A DNA stretch of 13,532 bases, taken from assembly GCA_016776705.1 (NCBI GenBank), contig JADHSW010000063.1:1-13532 (forward strand), in the 5' to 3' direction. A program made the position numbers and the translations under genes. Positions 1 to 6,292 of this stretch are shown here, in pieces. Below the pieces are notes generated by a model. It did not search any database and had not been told where the DNA came from. It saw only the letters and a list, made by a program, of their open reading frames with translations. The DNA comes from Rhodospirillales bacterium (GTDB lineage: Bacteria > Pseudomonadota > Alphaproteobacteria > Rhodospirillales > JABHCV01). The number at the start of each line of letters is the position of its first letter. Position 1 is the first letter of the stretch.

Positions 1-32
1 CAATGATCTGGGTCAAAGAGTTTTAGGTCAGC

Positions 33-62
33 TTGATTTTTTGCACAATTCGCATTTGTAAT
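33..62 (+). promoter_or_regulatory. putative promoter of the tetR-GNAT pair
   Basis: TTGATT at 33-38 and TGTAAT at 57-62 are separated by 18 bases and resemble a sigma-70-type -35/-10 pair (4/6 and 5/6 matches). Transcription would start near 70, just before the palindromic operator at 78-113, so a bound repressor could block initiation or early elongation. This is pattern matching only. Confidence 0.4.
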
Positions 63-77
63 CGCCTGTGGTTTTTG

Positions 78-113
78 GTATTAACAAGACGATACGTTTC
101 GTCTCGTTAATAC
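78..113. promoter_or_regulatory. palindromic operator, probable TetR self-binding site
   Basis: A 36-base inverted repeat: 15-base arms at 78-92 and 99-113 match at 14 of 15 positions around a 6-base centre (TACGTT). The core ACGATACGTTTCGT is itself nearly symmetric (12/14). The site lies 15 bases upstream of the TetR start. TetR-family repressors usually bind such dyads in front of their own gene, so autorepression is the natural reading. A divergent target gene could lie left of the window. Confidence 0.75.
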
Positions 114-128
114 AGGGGGGTTATAAAT

Positions 129-713
129 ATGCCTGAAAGCCGTGGATACCCTCGCCGTCGCTCCAGCGCCAAGCACGAAGCCATTATTGAAAGCGCCATA
201 GAATTGGCGGATGTTGAAGGGTATGCATTGACGACCATTGAAAAAGTCGCCGCCCACGCAGGTGTTGGCAAGGCGACCATATACAGGTGGTGGAAATCCA
301 GGGCAGAACTTTATACGGAAGTTTATCAGGAACTGGTTCCGCTCGAGGAATTGGGTCGCAATACCGGAAATCCGCGAAAAGATCTAACGGACCTCCTGAA
401 AGCGGTTTTTCGTCATTACAGGCAGACACCGGCGGGAAAAATCCTTGCCGGACTAATTTCCGACTCACAGCTTCAGGCTTCGGCACGCGACGCCCTGAAA
501 AACAATCTCGTCGCCGGGCGTAAACCTTTACTGCTGGATATTCTGGAAACTGCCCGGCGCGACGGGTCTCTGGAACAGGGGGCGGACACGATCCTGATTG
601 CCGACGCCCTGACGGGACTGATATGGCGTTATTTGCTTGTCGAACCAGATAGCCTGAAGGACGACATGGCTGAGCGCATGGTCGCCGCTCTGGTGTTCAG
701 GGGAACGCCATGA
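129..713 (+). CDS. TetR/AcrR-family transcriptional regulator
   Basis: A 194-residue protein with the standard TetR plan. The N-terminal helix-turn-helix lies at about residues 36-56 and continues into the typical YRWWKSRAELYTEVY stretch (52-66). The C-terminal all-helical ligand-binding and dimerisation half (about 80-190) looks like the TetR_C_11-type domain found in many uncharacterised AcrR-like repressors. The start at 129 is preceded by a run of six G at 115-120 with suitable spacing. The stop overlaps the start of the downstream acetyltransferase (ATGA), implying translational coupling. Autorepression through the dyad at 78-113 is inferred. The inducer and the full regulon cannot be read from the sequence; the GNAT protein is the only visible target. 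Confidence 0.9.
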   Translation: MPESRGYPRRRSSAKHEAIIESAIELADVEGYALTTIEKVAAHAGVGKATIYRWWKSRAELYTEVYQELVPLEELGRNTGNPRKDLTDLLKAVFRHYRQTPAGKILAGLISDSQLQASARDALKNNLVAGRKPLLLDILETARRDGSLEQGADTILIADALTGLIWRYLLVEPDSLKDDMAERMVAALVFRGTP

Positions 714-1237
714 GCGAGGATATTCTTGTATATGACGGCTATCAGCCCGGTTCAATCGGGCAAATGCTGACGTTGCATATGGATTATTATGGGCCTGAAT
801 GGGGGTTGGGGCAGAAATTTGAAATTTACTGCGCGGGCGGCATGGCGGCGTTCTTCTCGGATTTTGATCCGGACAGGGACTTTTTCCTTGCGGCCAGAAA
901 TGCACAAGGCGAGATGCTGGGTTCAATCGTGATCGATGGGCGCGAGGCAATGGGCGAAGGGGCCCGGTTGCGCTGGTTTATTGTGGATCAACGCATAAAG
1001 GGTGCTGGAACAGGAACGCATCTGCTTGAACAGGCCATGGCTTTTTGCCAATCCAAAGGCTTTGGGGACATCTTTCTGGCTACTTTTGCGGGGCTTGAAG
1101 CTTCGCGCCACCTATATGAGCAGGCCGGGTTTCGCCTGGTGGAGAAAAAAACAGGCGACCCCTGGTCGGGTGAGATGGGGGAGCGCATTTTTCGTTATGA
1201 AAGTCGATCCCGGAATCATTCCGATAAACCGGGTTGA
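710..1237 (+). CDS. GNAT-family N-acetyltransferase
   Basis: A 175-residue single-domain GNAT protein. The acetyl-CoA pyrophosphate-binding motif A is visible at about residues 87-108: a beta strand (LRWFIVD) followed by R95-I-K-G98-A-G100-T-G, which fits the R/Q-x-x-G-x-G/A rule. Motif B follows at about 131-145 (ASRHLYEQAGFRLVE). The N-terminal half resembles acetyltransferase domains found alone or fused to MarR regulators. The start overlaps the tetR stop by four bases, so the two are co-transcribed. The acceptor substrate is unknown: small-molecule, antibiotic and protein N-acetylation all remain possible. Coupling to a TetR repressor suggests inducible detoxification or modification, but that is inference. 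Confidence 0.85.
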   Translation: MSEDILVYDGYQPGSIGQMLTLHMDYYGPEWGLGQKFEIYCAGGMAAFFSDFDPDRDFFLAARNAQGEMLGSIVIDGREAMGEGARLRWFIVDQRIKGAGTGTHLLEQAMAFCQSKGFGDIFLATFAGLEASRHLYEQAGFRLVEKKTGDPWSGEMGERIFRYESRSRNHSDKPG

Positions 1238-1241
1238 GCCC

Positions 1242-1270
1242 TTGCATTCTGTTGGATACAGGTCTATAAA
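1242..1270 (+). promoter_or_regulatory. promoter of the rpmI-rplT-pheST block
   Basis: TTGCAT at 1242-1247 and TATAAA at 1265-1270 have an ideal 17-base spacing. The -35 begins five bases after the GNAT stop codon. Transcription from about 1277 would give an rpmI leader of about 70 bases. This gives the ribosomal block its own promoter, separate from the tetR-GNAT pair. Confidence 0.6.
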
Positions 1271-1273
1271 CCG

Positions 1274-1311
1274 CGCTCGCGAGCGGAACGGCAGGGCATG
1301 CCCAGCCGCTC
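1274..1311 (+). promoter_or_regulatory. structured leader upstream of rpmI, two competing hairpins
   Basis: A perfect 12-base palindrome, CGCTCGCGAGCG, lies at 1274-1285. Its right arm overlaps GAGCGG at 1281-1286, which can instead pair with CCGCTC at 1306-1311 and enclose the palindrome GGGCATGCCC (1294-1303). The two structures are mutually exclusive. L20 autoregulates rpmI-rplT through mRNA structure in E. coli, so an L20-responsive leader is possible here. No homology to the E. coli site was recognised, and a predicted start near 1277 would cut the first hairpin. Confidence 0.35.
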
Positions 1312-1345
1312 AGAACACAACCTGTTATTATTGAAGGAATGTGAA

Positions 1346-1546
1346 ATGCCCAAGTTGAAGACCAAATCAAGCGCCAAAAAGCGCTTTCGCCTTACCGGTT
1401 CCGGCAAGGTCCGTGGGAATGTTGCCCTCAAGCAACATGGCATGAGCAAGCGGCCGCAGAAGATGAAGCGCAAAGCGCGCGGCACCATGATCCTGTGCGC
1501 ACAGGACGCTCGTATCGTCAAATCTTACATGCCAAACGCTAAATAA
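1346..1546 (+). CDS. rpmI: 50S ribosomal protein bL35
   Basis: A 66-residue, very basic protein with the L35 signature: MPKLKTKSSAKKRFRLTGSG at the N terminus and the conserved HGMSKRP-like segment around residues 31-37. It is a small structural protein of the large ribosomal subunit. The start at 1346 is preferred over an in-frame ATG at 1298 because it gives the normal family N terminus and has AAGGA at 1334-1338 with 7-base spacing. It is followed 40 bases later by rplT, the usual partner. infC, often directly upstream of rpmI, is absent; a GNAT gene ends about 110 bases before it. Confidence 0.97.
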   Translation: MPKLKTKSSAKKRFRLTGSGKVRGNVALKQHGMSKRPQKMKRKARGTMILCAQDARIVKSYMPNAK

Positions 1547-1586
1547 TAGCGCTCACCAGATTACATAGAATTTAAGGAACCGAAAA

Positions 1587-1949
1587 ATGGCACGAGTTAA
1601 AGGGGGCACTACCGCCCACGCCCGTCACAAAAAAATCCTGGATATGGCCAGCGGCTACCGCGGCCGTAGCTCGACGAACTTCCGCGTCGCCATCGAGCGC
1701 GTTGAGAAGGGACTTCAGTATGCTTACCGCGATCGTCGCACCAAGAAGCGTCAATTCCGCCGTTTGTGGATTCAGCGCATCAACGCCGGTGCGCGCCAGT
1801 ACGGCATGACCTATTCCCGCTTTATGAGCGGGCTTGCCAAGGCCAGCATCGAACTGGACCGCAAGGTTCTTTCCGAGTTGGCGATCAGCGAGCCCGAGGC
1901 CTTCAAGGCCCTGGTTGAAGAGGCTGAGGCGGCTCTCGCTAAATCCTGA
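1587..1949 (+). CDS. rplT: 50S ribosomal protein bL20
   Basis: A 120-residue protein with the full L20 sequence pattern. It starts MARVKGGTTAHARHKKILDM, has an Arg/Lys-rich RNA-binding N-terminal extension, and carries the conserved DRRTKKRQFRRLWIQRINA-type segment (about 49-67) followed by the globular C-terminal domain. L20 is an early 23S rRNA assembly protein, and in enterobacteria it is also a translational repressor of the rpmI-rplT mRNA. AAGGAA at 1574-1579 is a good ribosome binding site. Length is normal for the family. The gene is followed by a terminator-like hairpin before pheS, so read-through may set the ratio of ribosomal protein to synthetase. Confidence 0.97.
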   Translation: MARVKGGTTAHARHKKILDMASGYRGRSSTNFRVAIERVEKGLQYAYRDRRTKKRQFRRLWIQRINAGARQYGMTYSRFMSGLAKASIELDRKVLSELAISEPEAFKALVEEAEAALAKS

Positions 1950-1990
1950 TCCCTTTCTTTTGGGTTCATCCATCGGGAAAATCGAAATTC

Positions 1991-2026
1991 GGGGAGCCGG
2001 CCTTTTGGCCGCGGCTCCCCTTTTTC
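1991..2026 (+). terminator. terminator or attenuator hairpin between rplT and pheS
   Basis: GGGGAGCC (1991-1998) pairs with GGCTCCCC (2013-2020). An inner GGCC/GGCC pair (1999-2002 with 2007-2010) closes a TTTT loop, with a 2-base bulge at 2011-2012. TTTTTC follows at once. This is a strong Rho-independent terminator in the 119 bases separating rplT from pheS. In E. coli pheST is controlled by attenuation at the same place. No Phe-rich leader peptide is seen here, so partial termination is the simpler reading. Confidence 0.75.
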
Positions 2027-2068
2027 TTGTGATACTGAATCATCACACAAGCGACGGAAATTAATCGA

Positions 2069-3145
2069 ATGGAAAATGCTGAAAACCTTCGTAACGACCT
2101 GATGACCGCCATCGCGGGTTCGGATGGAACCGACGCCCTTGAGGCCGTGCGCGTTTCCGCGCTGGGCAAGAAAGGCTCCATCACCCAGTTGATGAAGTCC
2201 CTGGGCGCAATGGACCCGGACGCCCGCAAGGAAGCCGGTCAGGCGATCAATGCCCTGAAGGGCGAGGTGGCAGGCGCCATCGATGCCCGCAAGGCGGAAC
2301 TCGAAGGCGCCGAGCTTGACACCCGCCTGATGGCGGAAAAAATCGATGTCACCCTGCCGGTACGCCCGCAATGGGATGGCCGCATTCATCCCATCAGTCA
2401 GGTCATTGAAGAGATGACAGCGATCTTTTGTGAAATGGGTTTCACCGTCGCCGAAGGCCCGGACATCGAAGAAGACTGGTACAACTTCACCGCCCTGAAC
2501 ATCCCGCCGGAACACCCCGCCCGTCAGGAACACGATACGTTCTATTTACCCGGCGAGAAGGATGGCCACCGCAAGGTGCTGCGCACCCACACCTCGCCTG
2601 TACAGATTCACACCATGCAGGATAAAGAACCGCCGATCCGCATTATCGTGCCGGGCCGTACCTATCGCTGCGATTATGACGCCACCCATTCGCCCATGTT
2701 CCATCAGATCGAAGGACTTGTCATCGACGAGTCGACCCACATGGGCCACCTGAAGGGCTGTGTGATCGATTTTTGCCGCGCCATGTTCCAGGTCGATGAC
2801 CTTCCGGCGCGCTTCCGCCCCAGTTATTTCCCGTTCACCGAACCTTCAGCGGAACTGGATATTGGTTGCACCCGCGCCGGCGGAGAATTCCGCATTGGCC
2901 ACGGTGACGACTGGCTGGAAATCCTCGGTTGCGGCATGGTCAATCCGAAGGTTCTCGAGAACTGCGACATCGATTCAACCCGGTATCAGGGCTTCGCCTT
3001 CGGTATGGGGGTCGAACGTATCGCCATGTTGAAGTACGGCATTCCCGATCTGCGCACATTCTTTGAATCCGATCTGCGCTGGCTCAGGCATTATGGATTT
3101 TCCGCCCTGGATGTACCGGGAATGGCCGGGGGATTAAACCGATGA
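2069..3145 (+). CDS. pheS: phenylalanine-tRNA ligase alpha subunit
   Basis: A 358-residue class II aminoacyl-tRNA synthetase subunit, the catalytic half of the (alpha-beta)2 PheRS that charges tRNA-Phe. The N-terminal coiled-coil arm that contacts tRNA covers about residues 1-90, including KKGSITQLMK (34-43). The catalytic core shows THTSPVQIHTM (173-183), motif 2 around 196-216 (GRTYRCDYDATHSPMFHQIEG region) and motif 3 GMGVERIAMLKYGI (312-325) with its ATP-binding Arg. It is somewhat longer than the E. coli protein (327 residues), as is usual in alphaproteobacteria. The stop overlaps the pheT start (ATGA), which suits equal synthesis of both subunits. The ribosome binding site (CGGA near 2053) is weak. 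Confidence 0.97.
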   Translation: MENAENLRNDLMTAIAGSDGTDALEAVRVSALGKKGSITQLMKSLGAMDPDARKEAGQAINALKGEVAGAIDARKAELEGAELDTRLMAEKIDVTLPVRPQWDGRIHPISQVIEEMTAIFCEMGFTVAEGPDIEEDWYNFTALNIPPEHPARQEHDTFYLPGEKDGHRKVLRTHTSPVQIHTMQDKEPPIRIIVPGRTYRCDYDATHSPMFHQIEGLVIDESTHMGHLKGCVIDFCRAMFQVDDLPARFRPSYFPFTEPSAELDIGCTRAGGEFRIGHGDDWLEILGCGMVNPKVLENCDIDSTRYQGFAFGMGVERIAMLKYGIPDLRTFFESDLRWLRHYGFSALDVPGMAGGLNR

Positions 3146-5547
3146 AAATAACGCTGAACTGGCTGAAGCAGCATCTGGACACGGATGCGACCCTGGACCA
3201 AATCACCGACATGCTGACCATGCTGGGACTGGAAATCGAAAATGTCACGGAACGGGCGAAAGGCCTGGAAAGTTTTGTCGTTGGACACGTGGTTGAGGCG
3301 GTAAGGCATCCCGATGCGGACAAGCTGCAGATCTGCACCGTCGATAACGGCACCGATACCCAGCAAGTCGTTTGCGGCGCGCCCAATGCCCGCACCGGCA
3401 TGAAAGGCGTTTTCGCAGCTGGTGGCGCCTACATTCCCGGCATCGACCTTACCCTGAAAAAAGCCACGATCAGGGGGGTGGAAAGCAACGGCATGTTGCT
3501 GTCGGAACGTGAAATGGGTTTGAGCGACGAGCACGATGGCATTGTCGAGCTGCCCGCCGACGCGCCCATTGGCGCATCGGCTGTTGAAATCATGGGCCTG
3601 AATGACCCGATCATCGATATCGCCATTACCCCCAACCGGGGCGATTGCCTGGGGGTTCGCGGTATTGCCCGCGATCTGGCGGCTTCTGGTATCGGCACCC
3701 TTAAACCCCTTGATGCAGCGCCGGTGAAGGGTTCTTTCGAAAGCCCGATCAAGGTGCATCTGGATCTTGACGCCGACCATGCGGACGCCTGTCCGCAGTT
3801 TGTCGGGCGCTATATTCGCGGCGTCAAAAATGTAGAAAGCCCTGCGTGGTTGAAGGACCGCCTGCTCGCCATCGGACTGCGTCCGATTTCCGCCCTGGTC
3901 GATGTCACCAACCTGATGACCATTGAGCATTGCCGCCCGCTGCATGTCTTCGACGCCGACAAGGTACACGGCGACATTCATGTTCGCATGGCAAACGACG
4001 GGGAAAAAATTATTGGCCTGGACGGCAAGGAGTATGAGCTCAACGGTGAAATGACCGTCATTGCCGACGAAAAATTCGGCGAGGCCATGGGCGGCGTTAT
4101 GGGCGGTGAAGTCAGTGGCTGCACTGCGGAAACCGTCAATGTTTTCATCGAATCGGCGCTGTTTGATCCCATTCGCACCTCGACAACAGGTCGCCAGCTT
4201 AATCTGCAGTCCGATGCCCGCTTCCGTTTTGAACGCGGCATCGATTCCGCTTTCCTGGAACCGGGAATGGAAATTGCCACCAGATTGATTCTGGATATTT
4301 GCGGCGGTGAGCCGTCCGAACTGCTCGTTGCGGGCAAGCAGCCTGATCGTTCCCTGAGCATTGCCTTTCGCCCCTCGCGGATTAGGGGACTGGCCGGGGT
4401 TGACGTTGATGAATTGGAAATGAAGCGCATTCTGAATGTGCTTGGCTTCGAAGTTTCAGGCGATGGCGAAACGTGGAATGTTTCGGTCCCCACCTGGCGA
4501 AACGATATTGTCGGCGAGGCCTGCCTTGTCGAGGAAATTGTCCGTGTTCATGGCTATGATAAAATTCCGATGGCTCCAATGCAACGCGCGGATGTTGTAC
4601 CTCATCCGGCCTGGAATTCTGATCAGCGCCGCCGCGCCGATGTGCGTCGCGCCCTGGCCGCGCGTGGTCTGGTGGAAGCAGTAACCTTGTCTTTCATGAC
4701 CCACGATCAGGCAAGGCTGTTTGGCGGTGGTGCAGATGATCTGAAGCTGGTCAATCCGATCAGCGCCGATCTGGACACCATGCGCCCGTCGATCCTGCCC
4801 AATCTGATCGCCGCAGCCGGTCGCAATGCGGACCGGGGCATCGCCGACAGCCCGCTGTTCGAAGTCGGCCCGCAGTTTTCCGGTGACGAAGCGGACGCAC
4901 AGGACATCGTCGCCACGGGCATTCGTTCCGGTCGCAGTGGTCGTCGCAACTGGGCCGATAATCCCAGAAATGTGGACGTGTTTGATGCAAAAGCCGACGC
5001 CATCGCCGCCCTTGAAGCGGCAGGTGCACCGGTTGATAAATTACAGACCATGAGCCCGGCGCCCGGGTGGTACCACCCCGGACGTTCCGGAACCTTGAAT
5101 CTGGGGCCGAAGAGCATCCTCGCCGCCTTTGGTGAAATCCATCCGGGCTTGCTGGCGAAAATGGGCGTCAAAGGACCCATCGCCGGATTTGAGGTCTATC
5201 TGGACAATTTGCCGAAAGCAAAAAAGGGCAAGGGGACAACCCGGGCGCTGTTGCAGCTTTCCCAGTTCCATCCGGTCAATCGTGATTTTGCGTTCGTCGT
5301 TGATGACGATGTCGCCGCCGATACCTTGATGCGGGCGGCGAAATCCGCCGACAAGGACCTGATCAGTGATGTCGCCGTGTTCGATCTGTTCCAGGGCGGT
5401 AATCTGGGCAAAGGAAGAAAATCACTTGCCGTAAATGTGACCCTGCAGCCGGTAGAGCAAACCCTGACTGATGCCGAAATTGAGGGTGTCTCGGACAAGG
5501 TGGTGGCGGCAGTTGAAAAAGCCACCGGCGGGACGTTAAGAACATAG
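3142..5547 (+). CDS. pheT: phenylalanine-tRNA ligase beta subunit
   Basis: An 801-residue bacterial-type PheRS beta chain with every usual domain in order: the EMAPII/OB-fold tRNA-binding domain (about 40-150, with GVESNGMLLSEREMGLSD near 112-129), the B3/B4 editing domain (about 215-385) that hydrolyses mischarged Tyr-tRNA-Phe, the B5 DNA-binding-like domain (about 400-475), a catalytically inactive synthetase-like core (about 480-690), and the C-terminal ferredoxin-like anticodon-binding domain (706-801, beginning LSQFHPVNRDFAFVVD). The ATGA overlap with pheS points to coupled translation. Length is typical. No clear strong terminator follows: a weak AT-only hairpin at 5586-5602 precedes a T run at 5605-5611. 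Confidence 0.97.
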   Translation: MKITLNWLKQHLDTDATLDQITDMLTMLGLEIENVTERAKGLESFVVGHVVEAVRHPDADKLQICTVDNGTDTQQVVCGAPNARTGMKGVFAAGGAYIPGIDLTLKKATIRGVESNGMLLSEREMGLSDEHDGIVELPADAPIGASAVEIMGLNDPIIDIAITPNRGDCLGVRGIARDLAASGIGTLKPLDAAPVKGSFESPIKVHLDLDADHADACPQFVGRYIRGVKNVESPAWLKDRLLAIGLRPISALVDVTNLMTIEHCRPLHVFDADKVHGDIHVRMANDGEKIIGLDGKEYELNGEMTVIADEKFGEAMGGVMGGEVSGCTAETVNVFIESALFDPIRTSTTGRQLNLQSDARFRFERGIDSAFLEPGMEIATRLILDICGGEPSELLVAGKQPDRSLSIAFRPSRIRGLAGVDVDELEMKRILNVLGFEVSGDGETWNVSVPTWRNDIVGEACLVEEIVRVHGYDKIPMAPMQRADVVPHPAWNSDQRRRADVRRALAARGLVEAVTLSFMTHDQARLFGGGADDLKLVNPISADLDTMRPSILPNLIAAAGRNADRGIADSPLFEVGPQFSGDEADAQDIVATGIRSGRSGRRNWADNPRNVDVFDAKADAIAALEAAGAPVDKLQTMSPAPGWYHPGRSGTLNLGPKSILAAFGEIHPGLLAKMGVKGPIAGFEVYLDNLPKAKKGKGTTRALLQLSQFHPVNRDFAFVVDDDVAADTLMRAAKSADKDLISDVAVFDLFQGGNLGKGRKSLAVNVTLQPVEQTLTDAEIEGVSDKVVAAVEKATGGTLRT

Positions 5548-5721
5548 AAATCGTTGAATTGTCCTTTAAAAATAACCCGTTGCAGTTAATAATTGAAATT
5601 AATCCTTTTTTTAGGTGTGAGCATTCATATATGTATGAATAACCTGCCGACCCTTGGTGTTGGGTGAATGTTTTTATCAGGAAATTACGGAAATTAGTTT
5701 GAATTTGAGAGGTTGATTTAA
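5548..5721 (+). promoter_or_regulatory. AT-rich intergenic region with an inverted repeat before the PAS-chemoreceptor pair
   Basis: This 174-base gap must hold the end of the pheT transcript and the promoter for the sensory pair. A weak hairpin, TTAAT (5586-5590) with ATTAA (5598-5602), precedes TCCTTTTTTT and could be a poor terminator. ATTCATA (5623-5629) and TATGAAT (5634-5640) form a perfect 7-base inverted repeat around TATG, a possible operator. I could not find a convincing sigma-70, sigma-54 or sigma-28 promoter. Confidence 0.35.
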
Positions 5722-6249
5722 ATGGCTAGAGACTTAAGCCTTTCGGGCGTTGAACGGTTTTTTGAAGACGATGAAATTATTGTCAGCAAAACCGATTTAA
5801 AAGGTCGAATGACCTATGTTAACGACGTTTTTTTGAAACTTGCCGATTACACGGAAAAGGAATGTCTGGGCGAACCCCATGCGAAAATCAGAAATCCGGA
5901 AATGCCACGTTGCATTTTTGGCCTGTTGTGGGAGACCATTCAGGATGGTCGCGAAATTTTTGCCTACGTCGTCAACCGTTCTGCCAATGGCGATCATTAC
6001 TGGGTGCTGGCCCACGTTACGCCCAGCAAGGACAGTAATGGCAACATTATTGGATATCACTCCAACCGCCGGGTGCCGAACCGCCAGATTCTGGATAGCA
6101 CGATCATCCCGCTATACAGACAGTTGCTTGCCGAAGAGCAGAAACATGCCAACGCCAAGGATGGCATGGCGGCCTCTATGGCCATGATCACAGGCTTGTT
6201 GCAGGAAAAGGGCATGGCTTACGACGAGTTCATCGCCGGACTTATTTAA
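5722..6249 (+). CDS. soluble Aer-type PAS domain sensor protein
   Basis: A 175-residue protein with one PAS domain (about 18-118) clearly of the Aer aerotaxis type, followed by a helical tail with no membrane segment. Visible family marks are SKTDLKGRMTYVND (22-35, N34), GEPHAKIRNPEMP (50-62), F66, W70 and VVNRSANGDHYWV (83-95). In E. coli Aer this domain binds FAD and reads redox state. Numbering lines up with E. coli Aer from memory; R57 is kept, but the usual H58, D60 and W79 are N, E and I, so the cofactor is uncertain. The next gene, 43 bases on, is a soluble chemoreceptor, and together they carry the parts of Aer. A role as its sensory partner is inferred; FAD, haem or no cofactor are all possible. 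Confidence 0.85.
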   Translation: MARDLSLSGVERFFEDDEIIVSKTDLKGRMTYVNDVFLKLADYTEKECLGEPHAKIRNPEMPRCIFGLLWETIQDGREIFAYVVNRSANGDHYWVLAHVTPSKDSNGNIIGYHSNRRVPNRQILDSTIIPLYRQLLAEEQKHANAKDGMAASMAMITGLLQEKGMAYDEFIAGLI

Positions 6250-6292
6250 CTCGGGACGCTCCCCACAGCTTCAAAAAAAAGGAAAGATTGAT

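Noticed and set aside
6..18. TCTGGGTCAAAG at the left edge as a second copy of the 9652-9667 palindrome
   Set aside because: Only the GGGTCAA half matches; the opposite arm is missing, so chance similarity is sufficient.
1298..1345. Upstream in-frame ATG for rpmI giving 16 extra residues
   Set aside because: The added residues do not fit bL35, whose N terminus begins MPKLKT or similar, and AAGGA is placed for the ATG at 1346.
1950..2068. Phe-rich leader peptide as in the E. coli pheST attenuator
   Set aside because: No ATG-initiated short frame with clustered Phe codons was found before the hairpin.
3091..3981. A 296-codon open frame on the minus strand opposite pheT
   Set aside because: Antisense to the tRNA-binding and editing domains of pheT; no family resemblance and no ribosome binding site in context.
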